Below, one piece after another: positions 42,683 to 48,662 of a DNA stretch of 49,676 nt (its first letter is position 1; each line of letters opens with the position of its first letter). Under the pieces are notes generated by a model, which worked only from the letters and a program-made list of their open reading frames with translations, ran no database searches and had not been told where the DNA came from. Made by a program: the position numbers and the translations under genes. The stretch lies in assembly GCA_035485275.1 (NCBI GenBank), contig DATHOE010000004.1:1-49676 (forward strand), in the 5' to 3' direction. Source of the stretch: DAIDJD01 sp035485275 (GTDB taxonomy: Bacteria; Oederibacteriota; JAJYGY01; DAIDJD01).

Positions 42683-43204
42683 TTAGCCTTGGGACGGGAA
42701 GATGCCGTTGGGGCTGATGATGAACGGCACGCACAGGGAGGGCATCATGTTTTGGTGGGCTTGTCCGCCGCCGGCAAGGCTGACGGTGGCTCCTTGCAGG
42801 CCGACCGGTGCGTTGAGCGCGGCGCTGTAGAGATTGTCGCCCGCCTGGGCCAGCACGTTTCCGGCGGGGTTCAGGGGAGGCGTCGGCGCCGCGACCGGGG
42901 CGGCCTGCAGGACATGGGTGTGGGGGGCCTGGGACGCCGTCAAGGTCACGGTCTCGGAGCCGAAGGATTGCCCGATAGTCCTGGGGCTCAGCCCCGGGCC
43001 CGCGCCTTGGTTGATGGGGACGCGGCCGCGCAGGTCCGGCACGGCGAAGTTGTTGACGCCGTCGCCGCCGTAGATGGTGCCGATCACGGTGAACAGGACT
43101 TGGTATTCGGGGATGGACAGGAGGCTTCCGTCGCAGGGCAGCCAGCCCGAGGGCACGAAGGTGCCGCCGAACATCCTGATTTCGCCGACATAGGGATCCG
43201 ACAT
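42683..43204 (-). CDS. Tail-collar domain protein, copy 1
   Basis: The product (173 aa) begins MSDPYVGEIRMFGGTFVPSG, with CDGSLLSIPEYQVLFTVIGT, YGGDGVNNFAVPDLRGRVPIN and APHTHVL, and ends AHQNMMPSLCVPFIISPNGIFPS. It is the most diverged copy and the only one with FIISPNG in place of FCIALSG. AGGAGG lies 5 nt before the ATG. It follows the DUF6916-like gene by 38 nt. Confidence 0.88.
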   Translation of the reverse strand: MSDPYVGEIRMFGGTFVPSGWLPCDGSLLSIPEYQVLFTVIGTIYGGDGVNNFAVPDLRGRVPINQGAGPGLSPRTIGQSFGSETVTLTASQAPHTHVLQAAPVAAPTPPLNPAGNVLAQAGDNLYSAALNAPVGLQGATVSLAGGGQAHQNMMPSLCVPFIISPNGIFPSQG

Positions 43205-43242
43205 GCCTGCCTCCTGCGTGGGTGAAGCCTTGGCCCTTCCGT

Positions 43243-43542
43243 TCAGGCCCTGATCCGGGTGAGCACCGCCTGGTAATACACGCCGTCCTTCCCGGGGCTA
43301 TGCACCGGACCCAGAAAAAGGTCCAAGTCGCCCAGCGCCGGATGGTTCACCGCATGGGTGTCGTGGGGGAAGACCCCTTCACGCGGGCCCTTGAACAGCA
43401 AACTGCAGGTGTCCAGGCCGCCCTGGCTCGTCCCGGACACCTCCACCAGGAGCAGTTCCACGGGCGACCCTTCCCCGCCCGCCGGCCTCACATGGAAGCG
43501 TTCGTTCAGGTGCGGCGCGAAGCTTTCCCGCGTCAGGTCCAC
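43243..43542 (-). CDS. DUF6916-like protein
   Basis: The product (99 aa) starts at GTG 43542 as MDLTRESFAPHLNERFHV and continues with VELLLVEVSGT, CSLLFKGPREGVFPHDTHAVNHPALGDLDLFLGPV and YYQAVLTRI. The order 'Leu-rich core, S(L)LF-G, P-T-x-HP-LG-x-LFLxPV' is what I recall of DUF6916 proteins found beside tail-collar triplets. The GTG starts 2 nt after the GNAT stop. An upstream in-frame start at 43608 lies in the GNAT gene and adds a Gly/Arg-rich sequence unlike the family. Function is unknown; a small all-beta fold is likely. Confidence 0.7.
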   Translation of the reverse strand: MDLTRESFAPHLNERFHVRPAGGEGSPVELLLVEVSGTSQGGLDTCSLLFKGPREGVFPHDTHAVNHPALGDLDLFLGPVHSPGKDGVYYQAVLTRIRA

Positions 43543-43544
43543 GC

Positions 43545-44093
43545 TCAGCCCGCCATCGCCGGGGCCGCGGCGCGTTCCATGAGGCAGTAGACCCCGTCGG
43601 CCGAGCATTCCTTGAAACCCAGGCGCCGGTACCAGGCGCGGACCGGGTTGTTGATCTCCACGTGCAGGCTCAGGGGCAGGGCCAGCGCGTCGGCCATCGC
43701 CAGCAGATCCTTCAGCAGGGCCGTGCCGTGGCCCTGCCCCCGGAAATCCGGCAGCAGCGCCAGATCCAGGAGGCGGATGCAGTCGCGGAGGGCCTGCACG
43801 TAAAAGCGCCCGGCAGGCAGGCCGTCCACGAGCACGATCTGGAAGCGGGTCTGGGGGAAATACTTTCGGTAATGGAGATGCTGCAGACGGGATTGATCGC
43901 GCAAAAAGGCGTCCACGGTTGGGGTGGGCCAGCCCGTGGCGGCCATCTCGTTCAAGCGGGTGGAAGCGTATACCTTGTGGAGGAATTCGCGGTCCGAATC
44001 CGAAGCTTCGAGCAGCGATAAACGAGGGTGCCTAAGGTTCGGAATCACGCGGCGTCCTGGTTTGGGCTTAAACCCTTGTCGGATCTGGACCAT
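43545..44093 (-). CDS. GNAT family N-acetyltransferase
   Basis: The product (182 aa from ATG 44093) has the GNAT core: FQIVLVDGLPAGRFYV (beta 2-3), RLLDLALLPDFRGQGHGTALLKDLLAMA with the acetyl-CoA pyrophosphate loop RGQGHG, and NPVRAWYRRLGFKE at the C-terminal motif B. ATG 44093 has no ribosome binding site; GTG 44048 has AGGA 6 nt upstream and would remove 15 basic residues, so it may be the true start. It is the first gene of the seven-gene collar operon. The acetyl acceptor is unknown; a collar protein terminus is one possibility. Confidence 0.85.
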   Translation of the reverse strand: MVQIRQGFKPKPGRRVIPNLRHPRLSLLEASDSDREFLHKVYASTRLNEMAATGWPTPTVDAFLRDQSRLQHLHYRKYFPQTRFQIVLVDGLPAGRFYVQALRDCIRLLDLALLPDFRGQGHGTALLKDLLAMADALALPLSLHVEINNPVRAWYRRLGFKECSADGVYCLMERAAAPAMAG

Positions 44094-44269
44094 GGCACAA
44101 TGGCAATAGTTTATTCAATAATTAATGGGCGAACACATAAAATATCGTTACAAATTCCTTCAATTACGCCCTGTTTACAGTCCGTTTGTGCTGTAGAAAC
44201 AAAGTAAGGCCCAAAAAAATGGTCACTATGGCCTGCGGCGAAAAATCACCCCCAATAAAGGATATTTCC
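44094..44269. other. AT-rich intergenic region upstream of the collar operon
   Basis: These 176 bp separate endoQ from the GNAT gene and are much more AT-rich than the genes around them, so the collar operon's promoter is probably here on the minus strand. Candidate boxes (TTGAAG and TTATGT about 17 nt apart, near 44125-44155) are weak. No clear terminator for endoQ is visible. No RNA gene is seen. Confidence 0.5.
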
Positions 44270-45532
44270 TCAAAGAAGCCCCATCTGGACCCCGCCTTTG
44301 ACCGCGAATTTCCTCTCTTTGCGTTCCTTGAAGATGCGCACCACCCCGAATTCGCCGTCATAGCCGGGGTCGAGCCGGACCTCGCCGCTGCGCATGCGGG
44401 CCACGGCCTCGGCCACCTTCGGCGGCGCCTTCAGGGCCAGGTCCGCCACGGGCACGTCCAGCAGGATCGCGAACTCGGTGCCGAACTCGGCCACCAGCTT
44501 CAGGTAGGCCTCCCGCACCTTCTGGGTGTTGACCCCGCAGTCGAAGGCGTCGGCGATCAGCTCCTCGAGCGGCACCAGGCTGCGCTGGCGGGCGGAGTCC
44601 TCGTTCTTGAAGTCCCAGGGCCGGTCGGCCAGGTCCTCCACGCGGTGCATCACCCCCAGCGTGAGTCCCTTGCCGCAGACCGGGCATTTGTCCTTCAGGT
44701 CCCGGCTTTCCCGCGGATGCAGGCAGACGCGGCAGTCGCGGTGGCCGTCGTAGTGGTACTTCCCTTCCTCGGGAAAGAACTCGACGGTGAAGGGGAACAG
44801 CTCCGGCGTGTTGGCCCGGAAGGCCTTCAGGACCCCGTCGTAGCCGCGTTCGGTGTCGAGCACGCTGGCCTCGCGCCCCAGCTTGGCCGGGGAATGGGCG
44901 TCGCTGTTGCTGATCAGGGCCAGGCGGTCCAGGGCGCCGACGCGGCGGTTCATGGGGCGGTCCGAACTCAGGCCCGTCTCGATGGCGAAGATGTGCTTGG
45001 CGCCGTCCCCGAAGCACTCCTCCAGGGAGTCGTAGCCGCTCTTGCTGCCGAAGACGCTGAACCAGGGGGTCCAGGCGTGGGCCGGGATGAGGGCGTTGCG
45101 GGGGTCCACCGACAGCACGATGTCCAGCAGGTCCGCGGAGGAAAGCCCCAGGATGGGCCTTCCGTCGCTGGCGATGTTGCCGCGCCGGCCCAATTCCTCC
45201 GAGAGCCGGCCCGCGCTTTCCAGGCTCGGCGCCAGGACGATGTGGTGGACCTTGCGCGTCTTGCCGGCGTGCTTGTAGATCAGGCTGATCTCGACGCTGA
45301 GCAGGAAACGCACGGGGCTGCCGGCCGCCTTCTTCAGGCGGTAAAGGCCGGGCTCCGCCTCGGCGAGTTCCGACCGCAGCTGCTTCTGGTAGGCGGGATG
45401 CACGAAGTCGCCCGTGCCGACGATGTCGATGCCCTTGAGCCGGGACCAGTGCTCCAGTCCCTCCGGCTCCATCTGCGGCGAGCAGGCCCGCGAATATTTG
45501 GAATGGATGTGCAGGTCGCAGATCAGCCGCAT
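44270..45532 (-). CDS. Endonuclease Q-like PHP-domain protein (TIGR00375 family)
   Basis: EndoQ cuts DNA 5' of deaminated bases such as uracil and hypoxanthine, as known from Thermococcales and some Bacillus species. The product (420 aa) has the PHP start CDLHIHSKYSRACSPQM, then VGTGDFVHPAY, FLLSVEISLIYKHAGKTRKVHHI, IPAHAWTPWFSVFGSKSGYDSLEECF and LALISNSDAHSP. A zinc finger (CRVCLHP and CPVCGKG) and a C-terminal helical domain follow. This is the full EndoQ domain order. ATG 45532 lies 7 nt after the Lon-like gene. Activity is inferred from family only. Confidence 0.87.
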   Translation of the reverse strand: MRLICDLHIHSKYSRACSPQMEPEGLEHWSRLKGIDIVGTGDFVHPAYQKQLRSELAEAEPGLYRLKKAAGSPVRFLLSVEISLIYKHAGKTRKVHHIVLAPSLESAGRLSEELGRRGNIASDGRPILGLSSADLLDIVLSVDPRNALIPAHAWTPWFSVFGSKSGYDSLEECFGDGAKHIFAIETGLSSDRPMNRRVGALDRLALISNSDAHSPAKLGREASVLDTERGYDGVLKAFRANTPELFPFTVEFFPEEGKYHYDGHRDCRVCLHPRESRDLKDKCPVCGKGLTLGVMHRVEDLADRPWDFKNEDSARQRSLVPLEELIADAFDCGVNTQKVREAYLKLVAEFGTEFAILLDVPVADLALKAPPKVAEAVARMRSGEVRLDPGYDGEFGVVRIFKERKERKFAVKGGVQMGLL

Positions 45533-45539
45533 GGCCGGC

Positions 45540-46211
45540 TCAATTCCTGGAAAACTTGTGTTCGCCCCAAAACTGCTCCAGGCGGCGGTTCTGCCGCGTG
45601 AGCAGGCTGCGCTCCAGCTCCAGGCGCGTGGCGGCGTCGGGCGCCTCCAGAAGGGCCTGCTTGTCCACGTTCTCGAGCTCCATCAGGTCGGCCAGGTAAT
45701 AGGACAGGCGCACGGGGTCGCGGAAATGCTTCTCAAAAAAAAGCTGCCGGCTGGTCAGCAGATAATACAGGTTGGCGTAACGGCTCATGGCGGCGCGCAG
45801 CTCGCCGCGCGCCTCGGTGGCGGTCTCCTCGTCGCCGAGAGGCTCCTCCAGGCATTCCACCCTGGCCAGCCAGACGGGGCTGCGCCGGATCTCCTCCACC
45901 AGACGGAAACGGCGGCGCCCCTCGATGGTGATGTGGATGTCGCCGTTGGCCTTGTGGTCGGCCTTCTTGATCTCGGCCAGGGTCCCCAGCACGTGGGGCA
46001 GGGCCACGCCCCCGACCTCGGGCCCCTCCTGGATCAGGCTCACGCCGAAGGGGGTCCCGTTCTCCAGGCAGTCCTCCACCATGGCCTTGTAGCGCGTCTC
46101 GAAGATGCGCAGGGGCAGGGTCGTTCGCGGGAACAGGACGGCGTTGAGGGGGAAAAGGGGGACCGGCTTGTCTTCGAAATTCTCGGCGCCGCGGGGCTCG
46201 TTCTTGCTCAC
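45540..46211 (-). CDS. Lon N-terminal (LON substrate-binding) domain protein
   Basis: The product (223 aa) contains only the Lon N domain: VPLFPLNAVLFPRTTLPLRIFE, ETRYKAMVEDCLENGTPFGV, ALPHVLGTLAEI and IEGRRRFRLVEE, then a helical tail with LMELENVDKQALLEA. There is no AAA+ or protease domain, so it is a stand-alone relative such as the bacterial LON-domain proteins of unknown role. GTG 46211 overlaps the preceding queD stop (GTGA), with AAGGA 7 nt upstream. Confidence 0.9.
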   Translation of the reverse strand: MSKNEPRGAENFEDKPVPLFPLNAVLFPRTTLPLRIFETRYKAMVEDCLENGTPFGVSLIQEGPEVGGVALPHVLGTLAEIKKADHKANGDIHITIEGRRRFRLVEEIRRSPVWLARVECLEEPLGDEETATEARGELRAAMSRYANLYYLLTSRQLFFEKHFRDPVRLSYYLADLMELENVDKQALLEAPDAATRLELERSLLTRQNRRLEQFWGEHKFSRN

Positions 46212-46564
46212 AGATGCATCCTTTCAAGATCCCTGGAATCCATCTCCACCCACTTGCCCTCGCCCTCCCACAGGCGCAGCATCTCCAGCCCCGGGAGGGC
46301 GGCCTTCAGGCGCCGGCAGATCTCCACGGCCATGAGCTCGCAGCTGGGATAGGGGAAGACCCGGCTGACGTCCGTGTGGTCAAAGGGGGCGATCGCCTCG
46401 CGCAGCCGGCGCTTCACCTCGCGGAAGTCGGCCACCACGCCGTCCACGGCCTTGCCCTGGACCACGGCCTCAACCCGGTAGGTGTGGCCGTGCAGGCCCG
46501 CGCAGCGGTCGTGCCCGGGCAGGGCCGTGGCAGCGTCGAAGATGTCCTCGACCCGTATCCTCAC
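46208..46564 (-). CDS. 6-pyruvoyl-tetrahydropterin synthase / QueD family protein, copy 2
   Basis: QueD makes 6-carboxy-tetrahydropterin, a precursor of queuosine and other deazapurines; PTPS relatives make biopterin or folate intermediates. The product (118 aa) has FDAATALPGHD, catalytic Cys plus zinc His in CAGLHGHTYRVE, VVADFREVKRRLREAIAPFDHTDV, YPSCELMAVEI and the terminal Glu in LWEGEGKWVEM. GTG 46564 overlaps the other copy's stop (GTGA). Which pterin it makes is not decidable; no queC, queE or folE is in the window. Confidence 0.88.
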   Translation of the reverse strand: MRIRVEDIFDAATALPGHDRCAGLHGHTYRVEAVVQGKAVDGVVADFREVKRRLREAIAPFDHTDVSRVFPYPSCELMAVEICRRLKAALPGLEMLRLWEGEGKWVEMDSRDLERMHL

Positions 46565-46905
46565 GCCTCGTCCCCGGCGCAGGCCTCGGCCCACTTGTTG
46601 TAGCCCTCCCAGCAGCGCACCGTGGCGAGGCCCGGAAGCTCCCGCTTCATGTCCGCGAAGAGGGCCCGGCACAGGTTCTCACAGCTGGGCACCTTCATGA
46701 GCGTGCTGAGGTCCTTGTGGTCGTACTTGGCCATGGCGCGCTTGGCCGCCTCGCGCAGGGCCTTGAAATCGATCACCATGCCGTCCTTGATCTCGCCCTC
46801 GACCACGACCTCCACCTTGTAGGTGTGGCCGTGGGTGACGTCGCAGCCGTCCAGCGCCTTGACGCTGTGGGCGCAATCCATGTGATCGAAGATGCCGACG
46901 CGCAT
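46561..46905 (-). CDS. 6-pyruvoyl-tetrahydropterin synthase / QueD family protein, copy 1
   Basis: The product (114 aa) has FDHMDCAHSV, catalytic Cys and zinc His in CDVTHGHTYKVE, MVIDFKALREAAKRAMAKYDHKDLS, VPSCENLCRAL and RCWEGYNKWAE. All key residues of the family can be placed. It is clearly paralogous to the next gene but quite diverged (a different first His motif), so the two may form a heteromer or have separate substrates. ATG 46905 follows bcp by 2 nt. Confidence 0.88.
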   Translation of the reverse strand: MRVGIFDHMDCAHSVKALDGCDVTHGHTYKVEVVVEGEIKDGMVIDFKALREAAKRAMAKYDHKDLSTLMKVPSCENLCRALFADMKRELPGLATVRCWEGYNKWAEACAGDEA

Positions 46906-46907
46906 GA

Positions 46908-47381
46908 CTACTCCAATTCCTTGAGGGCCGCCAGGACCTCGGCGGCGTGGCCCTCGGGCTTCACCTTGGGCCAGATGCGCCGGATCGTGCCGGACGCGTC
47001 GATCAGAAAGGTGGAGCGCTGGACGCCCATGTATTCCTTGCCGTACATGGACTTCAGCACCCACACGCCGTAGTCCTCGGCCGTGTGGTGGCCCTCGTCG
47101 GCCAAAAGGGCGAAAGGCAGGCCGAATTTGGCGATGAACTTGGCATGGCTTTCGAGCCCGTCCGGGCTCACGCCCAGCACCACCGCCCCGGCCCTCTTCA
47201 GGGAGCCGTGGTTCGTGCCGAATTCGCAGGCTTCCACGGTGCAGCCGGGGGTGTCGTCCTTGGGGTAGAAGTACAGGACCACGGTGCGGCCCTTCAGGGC
47301 CTTGAGGCTCTGCGATGCGCCTTCGGACGAGGGCAGGTCGAAGTCCGGGGCTTTCTGGCCGATCGTCAGTTCCTTCGCCAT
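46908..47381 (-). CDS. bcp: Thioredoxin-dependent peroxiredoxin, Bcp/PrxQ type
   Basis: This thiol peroxidase reduces H2O2 and organic peroxides. The peroxidatic Cys is in YPKDDTPGCTVEAC and the resolving Cys is 5 residues later in the same helix, the arrangement of alpha-type PrxQ. KAPDFDLPSSEG at the N terminus and STFLIDASGTIRRIW near the end are also typical. At 157 aa it has the normal length. It is the first gene of the run bcp-queD-queD-LonN-endoQ. Confidence 0.96.
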   Translation of the reverse strand: MAKELTIGQKAPDFDLPSSEGASQSLKALKGRTVVLYFYPKDDTPGCTVEACEFGTNHGSLKRAGAVVLGVSPDGLESHAKFIAKFGLPFALLADEGHHTAEDYGVWVLKSMYGKEYMGVQRSTFLIDASGTIRRIWPKVKPEGHAAEVLAALKELE

Positions 47382-47420
47382 AAGTGCTCCTGTCCTGGGC
47401 CGCCGGCTTCTTCAAGCAAG

Positions 47421-47450
47421 AAGGCCGCCGTAGGGACACGGCGGCCTTCC
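47421..47450. other. 12-bp perfect hairpin between DUF1858 gene and bcp
   Basis: GAAGGCCGCCGT (47421-47432) and ACGGCGGCCTTC (47439-47450) form a perfect stem with a 6-nt loop. On neither side does a T tract follow directly (minus: CTTGCTT). It may be a weak terminator for the DUF1858 gene or a structured 5' region of bcp. Confidence 0.6.
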
Positions 47451-47496
47451 AAAATACCGCCCGCCGCGGCTGCGGTCGGCGCGCGTGGCGGGAATT

Positions 47497-47760
47497 TTAT
47501 TGGGCGGTGGCGGCCGGTTCCACGGCTTCCAGGCTGTTCAAGGCGTCCAAGAGCACGTCCGAAGGGACACCGTAGCCTTCACAGATCTGGCGGATGGTCT
47601 CGAATTCGGAGATGGAGCAGTGCGCGCATCCGCCCAGGTGGAACCCCGCGAAAACTTCGCGGGCCCGGGGATGCGACTGGATCGCCTCGCCCACGGTCAT
47701 GTCCACGTGGAAAGCGGGAGCGGCTTTGGCGCCGGTGGTGCTGGTTTCGGTCGATTCCAT
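47497..47760 (-). CDS. DUF1858 (redox disulphide) domain protein
   Basis: The product (87 aa) has the DUF1858 core DMTVGEAIQSHPRAREVF, a CxxC in HLGGCAHCSISEFETI, and a final YGVPSDVLLDALN. The domain is also known as the hybrid-cluster-protein-associated redox disulphide domain. A disordered Thr/Ala-rich N terminus of about 18 residues precedes it. ATG 47760 has AGGAGG 4 nt upstream. It stands alone, separated from lipM by 200 bp and from bcp by a hairpin. The role is thought to be redox or ligand binding but is not established. Confidence 0.88.
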   Translation of the reverse strand: MESTETSTTGAKAAPAFHVDMTVGEAIQSHPRAREVFAGFHLGGCAHCSISEFETIRQICEGYGVPSDVLLDALNSLEAVEPAATAQ

Positions 47761-47960
47761 AATGCCTCCTAAGCGTTTGAACAAGGATAGCACCGCTCGC
47801 CAGGCTTGTCCATCCGCTCTAAAAAACCTTACGCGGGATATGTTTTGGGGGATTGCCCGGATCGGGCGATCCATGCCGGCCGGTCCAAAAGCCTCTCTCC
47901 GCAAACGTTTTCAAGGCACGCCGGCATGCCCTATTTCGAAACCGGGGATGCCGCTCGCCT

Positions 47961-48662
47961 TCACAGGACGGCCTGGTAGGCCTGCCGCAGTTCCGCGGGC
48001 CAATCCAGGCTCAGGCCCGGCTTGGCTTGGGAAAGGCTGATGAAGCCCTCCCCAAGGCGGGGGCCGAAGATGGAGGACCAGAGGGCCGCGTCCAGGTCCA
48101 GGAGGAGGGAGCCGTGCTGGAGCACCGCCCCTTGGCGGCGGCGTTGGGCGCTGCCGAAGAGCTTGCGGCCTCCCACCACGACGTCCGGGCAGGCGGAACC
48201 TGCGAAGCAGTTGGCGGCCTTGACTTCCGGGCCGCTGTCGCCGCGGAAACGGGCCTCCAGGCCCCGGCCCCGCAAAATTTCGAGCAGGGGGCGCGTGATT
48301 TCCAGGTAGCTTTCGTTGACGCCGAGGCGCGCCAAGGGATGGGAGGGGGGCAAGGCGACGGAAAAAGTCAGCTCGTGGTGGTGCAGGATGGCCCCGCCGC
48401 CGGTGAAGCGGCGCGTGATGTCCACCCCCAGGCGGCCGGCCGCCCCGGCTTCGGCGACATCCTCTTCGCTCTGGAAATACCCCAGGGACAGCGTCGGCCT
48501 GGCCCAGCTGTAGACGCGCAGGAAGGGGCCTTCCCCGGCGATGGCCCGGTCCAGGAGGGCCAGGTCGCGGGCCATGTTCTCGGCGCCGGGCAGGGCGCCG
48601 TCGTCGATGAAGCGCGACGCGGCCCCTTCCCTTTCGCCCGGGATCAAGCCGCCGGCTTCCAT
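47961..48662 (-). CDS. Lipoate-protein ligase A / octanoyltransferase (LipM-like)
   Basis: This enzyme of the biotin/lipoate A/B ligase family attaches octanoate or lipoate to carrier proteins such as GcvH. Motifs are RRFTGGGAILHHHELTFSV, VNESYLEI and GGRKLFGSAQRRRQGAVLQHGSLLLD. A Cys in ANCFAGSACPDVVV fits the catalytic Cys of LipM/LipL octanoyltransferases. At 233 aa it is shorter than E. coli LplA, so LipM-like is my preferred call. ATG 48662 is 19 nt inside the gcvPB end, so it is coupled to glycine cleavage, whose H protein needs lipoylation. The 200 bp after it show no gene. Confidence 0.87.
   Translation of the reverse strand: MEAGGLIPGEREGAASRFIDDGALPGAENMARDLALLDRAIAGEGPFLRVYSWARPTLSLGYFQSEEDVAEAGAAGRLGVDITRRFTGGGAILHHHELTFSVALPPSHPLARLGVNESYLEITRPLLEILRGRGLEARFRGDSGPEVKAANCFAGSACPDVVVGGRKLFGSAQRRRQGAVLQHGSLLLDLDAALWSSIFGPRLGEGFISLSQAKPGLSLDWPAELRQAYQAVL

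Noticed and set aside
41601..43204. Prophage or tailocin remnant
   Set aside because: Only collar-domain genes are present, with no sheath, tube, baseplate, terminase, lysis or integrase gene; the neighbours are surface-protein genes.
44164..44300. Hydrophobic minus-strand reading frame ending in a basic tail, reminiscent of a PEP-CTERM-like anchor
   Set aside because: It has no acceptable start outside endoQ and no Pro-Glu-Pro motif; it is probably the out-of-frame end of endoQ plus intergenic DNA.
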